NCBI GenBank assembly: GCA_025924435.1
Contig: JAICIL010000155.1
Span: 1-9,982 of the forward strand
Length of the DNA stretch: 9,982 nt
Direction of reading: 5' to 3'
Origin: Chloroflexia bacterium
Lineage (GTDB): Bacteria; Chloroflexota; Chloroflexia; Thermomicrobiales; JALYUS01
Shown piece after piece: positions 1 through 7,704 of this stretch. Numbering within the stretch: position 1 is the first letter of the stretch; every line of letters starts with the position of its first letter. Position numbers and translations under genes: made by a program. The notes below the pieces were generated by a model. It saw only the letters and a list, made by a program, of their open reading frames with translations. It was not told the origin of the DNA and made no database searches.

Positions 1-39
1 CCGACCCCCGCGCCGCCCCGCGGATGCCGGGGCAATGTG

Positions 40-97
40 GGTAGCGGGGGCTTTCCACCCGGCGACCGGGGCCCCCGGCTGCAAAGCCCGCGCTACC
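40..97. repeat. Palindromic intergenic element with 15-bp arms
   Basis: The arm GGTAGCGGGGGCTTT (40-54) is matched by AAAGCCCGCGCTACC (83-97), which is its reverse complement except for one base. The 28-nt loop holds a second G/C palindrome, CCGGGG next to CCCCGG, so a nested hairpin is possible. It lies 13 nt downstream of the stop of the minus-strand gene that ends at 111. There it could act as a 3' hairpin for that transcript. The minus-strand sequence just after that stop also has a run of seven T, but it comes before the hairpin, so this is not a standard intrinsic terminator. Its form (a long imperfect palindrome between genes, with a ctttccaccc core) resembles dispersed mobile palindromic elements. 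Copy number cannot be judged from one window. Confidence 0.6.
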
Positions 98-110
98 ATC
101 GCAAAAAAAC

Positions 111-632
111 CTACGGCGTCTCCCGCTCCGTCTCGACGTGCGCGGTCTCCGCGCGGACGGTCTCGATCATCGTCACTTCGTTGCCGTGCGCGACGCGGCG
201 CACGACCACATCCTTCACGACGGTGGGCAGGACGACGATCACCACTTCCTGCTCGCGCAAGGCGATATTCAGCTCGCGGACGGGCATCGGCGGCTGCGTC
301 GCGGGCAGGGCGAGCGTATCGGTATGCACCGCCTGGAGCGAGTAGGCGTCGTTCGCGGGCGCGTTGCCGAACATCCCGCGCACCGCGTCGGACGGCACCG
401 TGAGATGGACGACGTTCGCGGCGGCGTCGTACCCGCTGATCATTTGCAGCGGCAGATAGACATCCCCATCCGCCATCATCGAGGCGCCGGCGTGCAGATA
501 CGCCGTCCCGACCGCCAAAACCGTGCCGACGGGGACCGTATCGCTCGCGTAGAGTGACGCACCCGCCGGTATCTGCCACCACTGCTCGCCGCCGGGGCCA
601 TACCGCACCAGTTGCGCCTCGTTTGCCTGCAT
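111..632 (-). CDS. Small protein with DUF2382 (YsnF-like) C-terminal domain
   Basis: This is a 173-residue protein with no signal peptide or membrane segment, so it is probably cytoplasmic. Residues 117-171 have the alternating charged and valine-rich pattern of DUF2382 (YsnF/AvaK stress-protein family), including VVKDVVVRRV and ETVRAETAHVETER. Residues 30-90 (VGTVLAVG, then DGDVYLPLQMISGYD, then VVHLTVPSDAV) resemble the small beta-barrel (PRC-barrel or DUF2171-like) module often found ahead of DUF2382. The family is linked to general stress but has no defined biochemical activity. The ATG at 632 is chosen because a full AAGGAGG (638-644) lies 5 nt upstream. The frame is open further upstream, to 680, but those starts have no comparable ribosome-binding site. 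The DUF2382 match is divergent and was made by eye. Confidence 0.7.
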   Translation of the reverse strand: MQANEAQLVRYGPGGEQWWQIPAGASLYASDTVPVGTVLAVGTAYLHAGASMMADGDVYLPLQMISGYDAAANVVHLTVPSDAVRGMFGNAPANDAYSLQAVHTDTLALPATQPPMPVRELNIALREQEVVIVVLPTVVKDVVVRRVAHGNEVTMIETVRAETAHVETERETP

Positions 633-637
633 TCCCG

Positions 638-644
638 CCTCCTT
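638..644 (-). promoter_or_regulatory. Strong Shine-Dalgarno (AAGGAGG)
   Basis: Read on the minus strand, AAGGAGG sits 5 nt before the ATG at 632. It decides the start of the DUF2382-like gene over the in-frame ATGs at 647 and 680. Confidence 0.85.
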
Positions 645-660
645 CATAGATGTAAACGTC

Positions 661-690
661 AGAATATGAAGTCCCCGCAATCGCGGTGAA
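661..690 (-). promoter_or_regulatory. Weak candidate promoter upstream of the DUF2382-like gene
   Basis: On the minus strand TTCACC (685-690) and TATTCT (661-666) are separated by 18 nt, each matching 4 of 6 bases of the sigma-70 consensus. They lie in the 95-nt gap between the YCII-family gene and the DUF2382-like gene. The gap is longer and less GC-rich than the other spacers in this gene run, which fits a separate promoter. The match is weak and could be chance. Confidence 0.2.
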
Positions 691-727
691 GCGTATTTTG
701 ACCGTTCGGCCTAGCTGTCGCCGAGAT

Positions 728-1057
728 TCATGTTGCCGTCGGTTCGATCAGGATATTTGCCCACTCGCGAATATACCAGTTCGTGACCATGCCGTTAAGC
801 ACGAACGGGTCCCCGGCGGCGTACGCTTCGGCGGCCTCGCGCGAGGGGAACACCCCCATCGTCGTCAATGGTTCATCGGGCGTGGTGTGCAGGAACGCGC
901 CCGCCATGAGGAGATTGCCTTGCTGCTGCAACTCCTTCGAGCGTTTCAGGTGAGCGGCCAGTGCCTCGGGTGCCGAGGCGCGGACATCCTCGATAGACAT
1001 GCCCGCAATGACGAAGAACGCGACATAGTAGGTCGCTTGGTCGCCAAACTCGACCAC
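728..1057 (-). CDS. YCII-related (YciI-like) small protein
   Basis: This 109-residue protein is a single YCII domain, the usual length for the family. After a short lead the first strand is YYVAFFVIAG (10-19). It is followed by the helix EALAAHLKRSKELQQQG (31-47) with the conserved-type His36, then LLMAGAF and MGVFPSREAAEAYAAGDPF. The DPF at 83-85 matches the conserved Asp-Pro-aromatic region, and the C-terminal WYIREW strand completes the ferredoxin-like fold. YCII proteins are small, often dimeric, and proposed to be enzymes through a His-Asp pair. No substrate is known for most, and none is inferred here. The start is a GTG at 1057, chosen for the AAGGAG at 1066-1071, 8 nt upstream. It begins 22 nt after the ribokinase stop, so the two are probably co-transcribed. 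Confidence 0.8.
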   Translation of the reverse strand: MVEFGDQATYYVAFFVIAGMSIEDVRASAPEALAAHLKRSKELQQQGNLLMAGAFLHTTPDEPLTTMGVFPSREAAEAYAAGDPFVLNGMVTNWYIREWANILIEPTAT

Positions 1058-1065
1058 GCTCTTCT

Positions 1066-1071
1066 CTCCTT
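1066..1071 (-). promoter_or_regulatory. Shine-Dalgarno for a GTG start
   Basis: AAGGAG on the minus strand, preceded by another AGGA, lies 8 nt before the GTG at 1057. It settles the start of the YCII-family gene. The frame is open to 1480, but that extension is out of frame with the ribokinase gene and overlaps it. Confidence 0.8.
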
Positions 1072-1079
1072 CCTGCCCC

Positions 1080-2030
1080 TTATGATTCGCGCGATGCCTG
1101 CACGAACGCATCCAATTGTTCCGTCGTCGGCATGCCGGTCGTCGCGCCGAAGATCGTCGTCGAGAAACTCGCCGCCCAGACGGCCTGCCGCGCCGCTTCC
1201 TCAATCGCCGCCCCGCCGACGAGCGCGGCGGCGAGCGCGCCGGTGAAGCAATCGCCCGCGCCGGTGGTATCCACGACTCGGACATGCGGCGCGGGGATGT
1301 GCAGTGTCCGCGCGGCGGGCGCGACGAGCGCGCCCGCCGCGCCGAGCGTGACGACCACGGTGTGCGGCCCCCGCGCGCGCAGCCGGGCCGCGACATCCGC
1401 GCCGTTCTCCTCCGTGACCGCGCTCGCCCACTCCGCGAGGTCGCCCGCCTCCACCTCGTTCGCGACGAGGATGTCCACATGCTGGAGCAGCACGCGCGCC
1501 TCCGCCGTGTACGGCGCGCAATTCAGCAGCGTCGTCAGCCCCGCCGCCCGCGCGCGGGCGAGGCCGGCGGCGGTCGTTTCGAGCGGCAGTTCGAGTTGCG
1601 CGACGAGCAGGCCGCCCGCCGCCATCGCGAGCATCTTCCCCGAGATGTCGCCCTCGCTGACGCGCCAGTTCGCTCCGGCGGCGACGATGATCGTGTTCTC
1701 GCCGTGCGCATTGACGGTGATGAGCGCGACGCCGGTCGGGCTATCGGCGACGCGCGTGATCGCCGCGACATCCACGCCCGCCGCCGCCATCTCCGCGATC
1801 CGGCGCGCGCCGAAGTCGTCCGCCCCCACCGCGCCGATGAACTGCACCGGCGCGCCGAGCCGCGCGGCGGCGGTCGCCTGATTGGCCCCCTTGCCGCCGC
1901 CGATCACCGCGAAATCGGAGCCGTGCAGCGTCTCGCCGGGGCGCGGAAAGCGGGGCGCGCGGACGACGAGATCGGTATTGATGCTACCGAGCACCACAAC
2001 GGGGCGGAGCGGCGGGGTCGGTGAGGTCAT
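1080..2030 (-). CDS. rbsK: Ribokinase (PfkB family carbohydrate kinase)
   Basis: This 316-residue cytoplasmic PfkB-family sugar kinase probably phosphorylates D-ribose at O5 with ATP. The N-terminal substrate signature is clear: GSINTDLVVR (15-24), then PGETL and GGGKGANQA (44-52). The C-terminal PfkB signature DTTGAGDCFTG carries the catalytic base Asp260 and the GAGD anion hole. The middle has the usual NCAPYT and ANEVEA motifs of ribokinases. Length is normal for the family (about 300-320). The start at 2030 puts the VVVLGSINTD strand close to the N-terminus, as usual. The in-frame extension to 2147 adds unrelated Arg-rich residues and is rejected. A weak AGGA lies 11 nt upstream. The first 47 nt overlap the end of the LCP gene in another frame, which suggests translational coupling. 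Other PfkB sugars are possible, but ribose fits best. Confidence 0.9.
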   Translation of the reverse strand: MTSPTPPLRPVVVLGSINTDLVVRAPRFPRPGETLHGSDFAVIGGGKGANQATAAARLGAPVQFIGAVGADDFGARRIAEMAAAGVDVAAITRVADSPTGVALITVNAHGENTIIVAAGANWRVSEGDISGKMLAMAAGGLLVAQLELPLETTAAGLARARAAGLTTLLNCAPYTAEARVLLQHVDILVANEVEAGDLAEWASAVTEENGADVAARLRARGPHTVVVTLGAAGALVAPAARTLHIPAPHVRVVDTTGAGDCFTGALAAALVGGAAIEEAARQAVWAASFSTTIFGATTGMPTTEQLDAFVQASRES

Positions 2031-3216
2031 GGTTGCTACTTTCCTGCATTTCCCGCCGGTCCTGCGGGATCGGCCGTTGCGGATCGGTCGCCTCGCGGAC
2101 GAGATCGCGAATCGCTCCCCAATCGCCGAGGTACACCCACGCACCATAGCGCGTAATCGTCGGTTGCACCATCGGCGGCGAAATCGAGTATCGCTGGACG
2201 CCGGTCGCGTTGATGCGGCGGCTCATGCGCGCCAGCGAGAGTTGCCCCTCCCACGGGATACTCGTCTGCACCGACGCGCCGAGCGACTTGACGATCTCCG
2301 GCAGGCGGCGCGCCGCGTTGAGGTCGCCCGTCCGGTCGAGGACGGCCTGCATCACCTGCATCTGGCGGTCGCGTCGCTGGTCGTCGCTGTCGGCGTGGCG
2401 CGTGCGGGCGTATTCGAGCGCCTGCTCGCCGTCCATGTGGTAGCACGCCGGGTCGAAATGGATATGTTTGTACCCGTAATTGTCGGTGGGATACTCCGGG
2501 TCGTCAATCGTCTCGGTCACATTGATGTCCACGCCGCCGACCGCATCCACCGCGCCGCGAAACCCATTGAAATCCACCTGGATATAGTGCTCGATCGGCA
2601 CCTTGAACTGCTTCGAGACGGTCTGGACCGCCAGGGCAGGCCCGGCGACCGGGCTGTCCGGGTGGTCGAGTTGCCCGTACGTGTACGCCGCGTTGACGCG
2701 GTCTTCGCCGTGGCCGGGGATCGGCACAATGAGGTCGCGCGGGATGCTGAACATGCTCGCGATGCCGTCCCACAGATCCACCGTGACGACGATCATCGTA
2801 TCCGAGCGGGTCGGCTCGTCGTCGCGCCGGTCGAGGCCGAGCAGGAGTATGTGGACATACTGCTGCCCGCTCCAGACCGCCTCATGCCCGTCGGGATCGT
2901 TGACCGCCGCCGCGATGCCATCCCGGATCACCCGGCCGGCGCTCGGCGCGGCGACGACGGTGGGCGTCGGCACGGACGGAGCCGTCGCCATCGGGGGTGA
3001 AAACGTCGCCGTCGGGAGGGGAGACGATGCGATGATGGTTGGCGCGGCGGTGGGCGGCGCGGTCGCGACGGCGAGCGGCGTGGGGAGCGGCACGACGATG
3101 GTGCGCTCAACGGAGGCCACCTCATGCGCGACGCGCCACGAGAACGCCGTGACGACGCCGACCGCGATCAGGCCGAGGCAGAACAGGCCACCGATGCCCC
3201 ATTTGAGCCAGCGCAT
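1984..3216 (-). CDS. LCP (LytR-CpsA-Psr) family cell-wall glycopolymer transferase
   Basis: This is a 410-residue membrane-anchored protein. LCP enzymes transfer undecaprenyl-pyrophosphate-linked glycopolymers onto peptidoglycan outside the membrane. There is one N-terminal membrane segment (about 5-27), then a Pro/Thr/Ala-rich linker (about 42-95), then the LCP domain (about 118-310). Family motifs appear in order: LLLGLDRR (124-131), RSDTM (137-141), SIPRD (157-161), RVNAAYTYG (173-181), DFNGFRGAVDAVGGVDI (215-231) and ALEYARTRHADSDDQRRDRQ (266-285). The arginines and acidic residues that bind pyrophosphate and magnesium are present, so the enzyme looks active. The tail after about 320 has a tyrosine-rich stretch and a polar end. 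The start at 3216 has only a weak AAGGGA about 11 nt upstream but gives a sensible signal anchor. The gene follows the inverted repeat at 3247-3312 and its end overlaps ribokinase. Confidence 0.92.
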   Translation of the reverse strand: MRWLKWGIGGLFCLGLIAVGVVTAFSWRVAHEVASVERTIVVPLPTPLAVATAPPTAAPTIIASSPLPTATFSPPMATAPSVPTPTVVAAPSAGRVIRDGIAAAVNDPDGHEAVWSGQQYVHILLLGLDRRDDEPTRSDTMIVVTVDLWDGIASMFSIPRDLIVPIPGHGEDRVNAAYTYGQLDHPDSPVAGPALAVQTVSKQFKVPIEHYIQVDFNGFRGAVDAVGGVDINVTETIDDPEYPTDNYGYKHIHFDPACYHMDGEQALEYARTRHADSDDQRRDRQMQVMQAVLDRTGDLNAARRLPEIVKSLGASVQTSIPWEGQLSLARMSRRINATGVQRYSISPPMVQPTITRYGAWVYLGDWGAIRDLVREATDPQRPIPQDRREMQESSNHDLTDPAAPPRCGAR

Positions 3217-3246
3217 CGTCGCGCCGTTCCCTTCTTACGGTATTTG

Positions 3247-3312
3247 GAACCACCAAGACACCAAGAGCACCTAAAACACAAATCCTTGGTATTCTTGGTA
3301 TCTTGGTGGTTC
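3247..3312. repeat. Inverted repeat made of ACCAAGA units between two genes
   Basis: The arms GAACCACCAAGACACCAAGA (3247-3266) and its near-exact reverse complement (3293-3312) pair over 20 bp with one mismatch, around a 26-nt loop. Within each arm the core ACCAAGA appears twice at 8-base spacing, and the right side carries a further degenerate TTGGTATT unit. The stretch 3240-3320 is much richer in A and T than anything nearby. It lies between the stop of the transglutaminase gene (3324) and the start of the LCP gene (3216), both on the minus strand. It could work as a 3' stabilising hairpin or partial terminator, though no T run follows. From memory, units of this type recur in many environmental genomes as dispersed palindromes. 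That would need a genome search. Confidence 0.75.
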
Positions 3313-3323
3313 AATTCCGATCG

Positions 3324-6308
3324 TTACCGTTGACGGCGGCCACGCGGTTGAATCGGCGCGGCCTCCTCGACCTTGCGGTCCTTGCGCCGGTTGCCGGGCA
3401 GCGCGCTCTGGACGACCAATTTGCGCAGTTTCATCCACGCTGTGCGCGTCTCGGCGTCGGCGGCATCGGGTGGACGCCCGGCGTATTGCTCCTCGGCGTA
3501 TCGGCGCGCGATCAGCATGGCGGAATCTCTGCTTCCCGGCAGCCGCTGCGCCACCGACGCCGCCGTCTCGAACGGTGTCGTCGTCTGGTTCCAGCGGATC
3601 AATCCGGCGAGACCCGTCGCGCGCGCCATGCGCGCGTACCACTGCGTCGCACCCCCCATGCCGCGGAAGGTGCGGAGCCAGAGGAAGGCGACGACGAGCG
3701 CGAACAGCCCGAAGAGGAGCGGGATGACGAAGAAGAGCGGGCTGATCTCGCGCTGCTGCTTGAGCGGCACGTACGAGCCGCCGGAATCGAATCCGCCGTT
3801 CAATTCCTCGTCCAACTGGCGCAGGCGATCCTCGCCACGGGCGTCGAGGCGGTCCTGCCCACCGGCGAGGTCGCCGACGACCGACGCATCCGGGTCGGTC
3901 GCATTCACCTGCGGCACGATCTGCGGGCCGCGCACGATCGGCGGGGTGCCGGGGCGCGGCGTCGGGTCGAAGGTGATCCAGCCGTACTGCGGGAAGTAGA
4001 CCTCGACCCACGCGTGCGCCTGATTCTCCAGCGAGACGAGCCGGCCATCATCCGCGCGCCCGCCGGGGAGATAGCCGACGACTTCGCGCGCCGGGACGCC
4101 GTTCAGCCGCAGCAGCACGAGCATCGCCGTCGAGAAATACTCGCCGTACCCCTGCTTCGATTGGAACAGGAAGTAGTCGGTCACGTCGCGGTCGAACGGC
4201 GGCAGGTTGATCTTCTCCTGATAGAGATAGTTCGCGCGCAGGTATTTCTCGACCGCCGCCGCGTAGTCGTACTCATTCGTCGTGCCCTTCGCCAGCGTCT
4301 GCGCGAGGTCCGCGGTGCGCTGCGTGATGCCATCCGGCAATTGCGTGTAGCGGTCGGCCCATTTCGGCAATTCGGCGGGCGCGGCGCGGAGCATCCCCTC
4401 CGTCGCCTCGCTGACGCGGACGGACTCGGTCACTTCCTTGCCGACGGGGACGGGCGCGGTGGAGATCACCTCGTCAATGTCGGAGAAGTTCGGCGCCTGC
4501 CCGCGATAGAGGATCGCCGTCACCTTGCCGTTCTCGACGACGACCTGCGTCTGGATCAGCGTCGCGGCGAGGCGGTTCTGCTCCTCGCTGATCGCATCGA
4601 AGCGCCGGTCCAGCGGCACGAGCGGCGACTGCGTCGCCGCGACGGGCGTGGCGGTCGGCGGTAGCGCGGTCGCGCCGACGGATGTACCGCTCGCGCTCGT
4701 CGCCGCGGGCGACGGCGTCGGCTGGAGGACGGGGGCCTGCACGATCGTCACGCGGAGGATGCGCGGCGGCGGCGCGCCCTGCGCCACGGCCTGCTGCTGC
4801 GTGCGGGCGACGAGTTGGGCCAACTGCTCCGGCGTGAAGGTCGTCGGCGTCGTCGCGGGGACATAGATGACGAGCGTGCCGTCCCGTTGCAGCGTCACCT
4901 GTCCCTGCGCGCCGGGCCGCAGCGTCGGCGGCGCGTCGGTCGGGACGGTCAGCCCTTGCAGGCTGGAGACTTTCGCGACGAGGTCCGCGAGCGGCGCGGG
5001 CACCGGGTTCCCAGCGGTCGGCGGGATCGTCGTGCCGGCGAGGTTGAAACTCTGCCAGCCGAGGCTCACCAGCGTCTGCGTGTTGATCTGCTCGAGTTGC
5101 GCCCCGGAGACGGGCAGGATATTGCCGCGCGGGCGGAAGAGTTGCGTCGAGCAACTGGCGCTCTTCGCGGTCTGATCGGCGGGGGGCGGGAGCGGCACAG
5201 CCTTGTTCGCGTCGAGCGAGACGCGCGGGTCGTAGGTGCTGCCGTCCGGCTGCTGCGCCTTAAAGTCGTCCGGCACTTTCTTCTTGAAGCCGTGGCCGGT
5301 GTAGAAATCGTAGGTGTTCATCTTGATGTACTGACCGGGGATCGTATCGCACTTCAGCGCGACCGCCGGATCGTCCGGGAGGTTCAGGCCGCCGCCGAGC
5401 TGGAAGGTATCGCCGAAGGCAGCAAATCCGGGGAAGGTGTTGCGCGTCCGCCCGCGCCCCTCGATGCTGGGGAAGAACTGCTCCCAGCGCCCTTCGAGAT
5501 TGTCCCACGGCGCGGAGGCCCGCTCCCACGCCGTATGCACCGGCCCGCCGTGGACGGAGAAGGGCAGGAGATAGGCGATGAAGAGCAGGGCGAGCGACAA
5601 TCCCGTCGCGACGGACATAAACCGCCAGCCGAGCGAGTCCGGGAACTTAATGTGCGACGTGCGCCATTCCGCCTGCTGTTGGTAAGCATAGAAGCGGATG
5701 GCGAGCGGGATGACCACGAGCAGGAAGAGGAAGAGGAAGACGCCGCTGTCCTCGCGGTCGTAGCCGAGGTTGATGAGAAGAATCAGACCGGCGACGCCGA
5801 GCGTCGGCGAGAGCCAGTGCGACCGAAAGATCCACCACATCGAGAAGTAGGCGAAGAAGTACATCAGGGCGGCGCAGACGAGGACGAAGAGGAAGAGGTC
5901 ATCCTCCGCCGTGCCGTTCCACGCGGCGCGGATGTACGCCCCGAGACGGTGCGCGAGTTCGACCGACTTGCCGCGCGTCCCGCCGAAGCGGTCGTCAATC
6001 ACGGCGAGCGTGCGCAGCCAGATGGTCGCGATGCCGATCGCGAACCCGATCAGGTGCGCGTAGTAATTCCTGAGCGGCGCGATGCGGGCGAGTACGAACC
6101 CGGCGAGCAGCCCGACCCACGTCACGGACGGCAGGATGCGCAGTTCCGGCGCCCACTCCGCGCGCAGGATCGCCGTCTGCACGAGCAGGACCATCAACGC
6201 GACGAGCGCGAACGTCCCCCACCCTTCCGGCAGCCGGAAGGGGCGGAGCAGCGCCCTCCAATTCGGTTTTTGGAGCTTCGATTTCCAGTCGGTGAGCGCT
6301 CGTGCCAT
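3324..6308 (-). CDS. Membrane transglutaminase-like protein (TgpA/DUF4129 type), catalytic Cys replaced by Gly
   Basis: This is a 994-residue protein. Seven hydrophobic segments lie in the first 252 residues (about 33-50, 59-76, 83-101, 138-160, 166-182, 189-208, 231-252). A large extracytoplasmic region with a Pro/Thr/Ala linker (about 525-562) follows. Then come the transglutaminase-like domain (about 660-785), one more membrane helix (about 856-878) and a DUF4129-like cytoplasmic tail (about 890-965, with TPFETAASVAQRL). The core matches the family: QGYGEYFSTAMLVLLRLNGVP, then AHAWVEVYFP with His765, then ITFDPTPRP with Asp781. The usual GYC nucleophile is Gly722, and the codon GGC is one base from TGC. 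The only cysteines are 145, 320 and 386, none in the domain. The fold is well supported, but protease or transferase activity by the usual mechanism is unlikely as read. It lies 49 nt after the DUF58 gene. Family members are usually shorter, and the long ectodomain insert (about 280-640) is unexplained. Confidence 0.9.
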   Translation of the reverse strand: MARALTDWKSKLQKPNWRALLRPFRLPEGWGTFALVALMVLLVQTAILRAEWAPELRILPSVTWVGLLAGFVLARIAPLRNYYAHLIGFAIGIATIWLRTLAVIDDRFGGTRGKSVELAHRLGAYIRAAWNGTAEDDLFLFVLVCAALMYFFAYFSMWWIFRSHWLSPTLGVAGLILLINLGYDREDSGVFLFLFLLVVIPLAIRFYAYQQQAEWRTSHIKFPDSLGWRFMSVATGLSLALLFIAYLLPFSVHGGPVHTAWERASAPWDNLEGRWEQFFPSIEGRGRTRNTFPGFAAFGDTFQLGGGLNLPDDPAVALKCDTIPGQYIKMNTYDFYTGHGFKKKVPDDFKAQQPDGSTYDPRVSLDANKAVPLPPPADQTAKSASCSTQLFRPRGNILPVSGAQLEQINTQTLVSLGWQSFNLAGTTIPPTAGNPVPAPLADLVAKVSSLQGLTVPTDAPPTLRPGAQGQVTLQRDGTLVIYVPATTPTTFTPEQLAQLVARTQQQAVAQGAPPPRILRVTIVQAPVLQPTPSPAATSASGTSVGATALPPTATPVAATQSPLVPLDRRFDAISEEQNRLAATLIQTQVVVENGKVTAILYRGQAPNFSDIDEVISTAPVPVGKEVTESVRVSEATEGMLRAAPAELPKWADRYTQLPDGITQRTADLAQTLAKGTTNEYDYAAAVEKYLRANYLYQEKINLPPFDRDVTDYFLFQSKQGYGEYFSTAMLVLLRLNGVPAREVVGYLPGGRADDGRLVSLENQAHAWVEVYFPQYGWITFDPTPRPGTPPIVRGPQIVPQVNATDPDASVVGDLAGGQDRLDARGEDRLRQLDEELNGGFDSGGSYVPLKQQREISPLFFVIPLLFGLFALVVAFLWLRTFRGMGGATQWYARMARATGLAGLIRWNQTTTPFETAASVAQRLPGSRDSAMLIARRYAEEQYAGRPPDAADAETRTAWMKLRKLVVQSALPGNRRKDRKVEEAAPIQPRGRRQR

Positions 6309-6357
6309 GCTGCGAAACCCCCGCGCCGCGTGGGGCGGCGCCGTACGGAGCGAACGA

Positions 6358-7704
6358 CTATGGGGCGGCCGGTTGCTGGACGGGGACCCCGCCGCGCACT
6401 CCCTCGCGCGGCGAGCGGGCGACCTGCGGTTCGGGCGTCGGCCGAATCGTCGGCGGGGCGGCGTCCGATAGGCCGATCGGGTGCGTCAGGGCACGGCCGA
6501 TCTCCTCGCCCCGCCGCACCATGTAGACCGGGACATTCGCCGCCGTCAGGCTGGTGACGACGCGATACGTGCCGCGCGGCGCGCCGAAGGACTCGGCGTC
6601 CACGATCACGGCGACCGCCTTGACGCCGCGATAGACGAGCGGTAGCAGCCCCGCCACCCACCCCTCATCGGCGGACGGCGTGACGACGACCAGTGCGCTG
6701 TTGCGCCCGAAGCGCACCGACTCGGCGGTCAGCACTTCTTGCAGGTCGGTCGCGCCATCGGCATGGACGACCGAGAGCGCCTCGAGCATCTTCAGCGTCT
6801 GCCGCTCGCCGCGATCGGTGTTGACGATCTCGCTGTGCATGTCGCGCGCGACGAGGCCGACGTTGCGCCCCTGCTCGACGAAATGCTGCATGATCGAGGC
6901 GGCGATCGTGATCGCCGTCTCCTCGGTGGAGATCGCCCATTCGTCCACCGGCTCCGGCACGCCCGGTTGCGGCGGTGGGGCGACGGTGTGGACGGGCTTG
7001 TGCAGATCAACGAGCACCCAGACATCGGTGGTCGGGTCGAGTTCGAATTCTTTCACCATCAGCTTGCCCGTGCGTGCGGTCGTGCTCCAGGCGATGCGGT
7101 TGAAGGAATCCCCCGCGAAATACTCGCGGACGCCGGACGCGTTCGGCGTGACGTAGTGCGTGCGCCGCTGCGTCGCCGCGCCGCCCGGCAGATCGCCGAC
7201 CGAGACGACGAACGACGAGACATCCACCGTCGCGGGGTAGACGACGAGGCTGGACGTTTCGGGGATCAGCCGCTGCGCGGGGAAGAGGCCGAACGGGTCG
7301 CCGCCGCGCAGCGTGAGCGGGCCGATGGTGAACTTGCCGCGCTGGGTGCAGCGGGTGCGCACGCGCCAGTGATAGGGCTGGCCGGCGGGCAGGTGCGCGA
7401 CCTGGCTGGCGGCGGACGCGTGGCCCGGCAGTGTCGAGTGGTCGCGCACCTCCAGCCACAGTTTCGCCAGTTTGCCGCGATTCTCGATCTTCAGGCGCTC
7501 GTCCATCGTCTGCCCGACCTGCGCGCGATCCGTCCGCGTCTCCCGCGTCAGGGCGAGGGAGCGCAGGCTGACCCGGCTCCAGGCGAAGGCGACGATCAAC
7601 ACGCCGACGACGACGAAGAAGAGCGTGTCGAGGATGCCCCAGCCGCTCACCTGGGCGGCGATCAGGATGACGATGGCCAGCGCGCCAACCTTGGCCGCAT
7701 TCAC
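6358..7704 (-). CDS. DUF58 domain protein
   Basis: This is a 448-residue membrane protein. Two hydrophobic segments (about 5-20 and 23-42) anchor a large soluble part. The DUF58 signature is clear at about 191-221: [17 protein letters not shown], then [20 protein letters not shown] (134-141) upstream is also typical. After it, VWVLVDLH (228-235) begins a von Willebrand A-like fold, but the usual DxSxS metal site is not obvious. The last 25 residues are rich in Pro and Arg. DUF58 proteins are usually encoded next to MoxR ATPases and transglutaminases, as here, and are thought to be MoxR clients or partners. No enzymatic role is established. The start is a GTG at 7704 that overlaps the MoxR stop in a GTGA arrangement, which points to translational coupling. 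The alternative ATG at 7700 is out of frame. Confidence 0.9.
   Translation of the reverse strand: MNAAKVGALAIVILIAAQVSGWGILDTLFFVVVGVLIVAFAWSRVSLRSLALTRETRTDRAQVGQTMDERLKIENRGKLAKLWLEVRDHSTLPGHASAASQVAHLPAGQPYHWRVRTRCTQRGKFTIGPLTLRGGDPFGLFPAQRLIPETSSLVVYPATVDVSSFVVSVGDLPGGAATQRRTHYVTPNASGVREYFAGDSFNRIAWSTTARTGKLMVKEFELDPTTDVWVLVDLHKPVHTVAPPPQPGVPEPVDEWAISTEETAITIAASIMQHFVEQGRNVGLVARDMHSEIVNTDRGERQTLKMLEALSVVHADGATDLQEVLTAESVRFGRNSALVVVTPSADEGWVAGLLPLVYRGVKAVAVIVDAESFGAPRGTYRVVTSLTAANVPVYMVRRGEEIGRALTHPIGLSDAAPPTIRPTPEPQVARSPREGVRGGVPVQQPAAP

Noticed and set aside
1080..2147. Longer ribokinase starting at 2147
   Set aside because: The extra 39 residues are Arg-rich, out of register with the family and overlap the LCP gene further. 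The ATG at 2030 gives the normal N-terminus.
4815..6557. Plus-strand open frame of 580 codons rich in Arg, Glu and Asp
   Set aside because: It is antisense to the transglutaminase gene, with biased composition typical of a shadow frame in GC-rich DNA and no recognisable domain.
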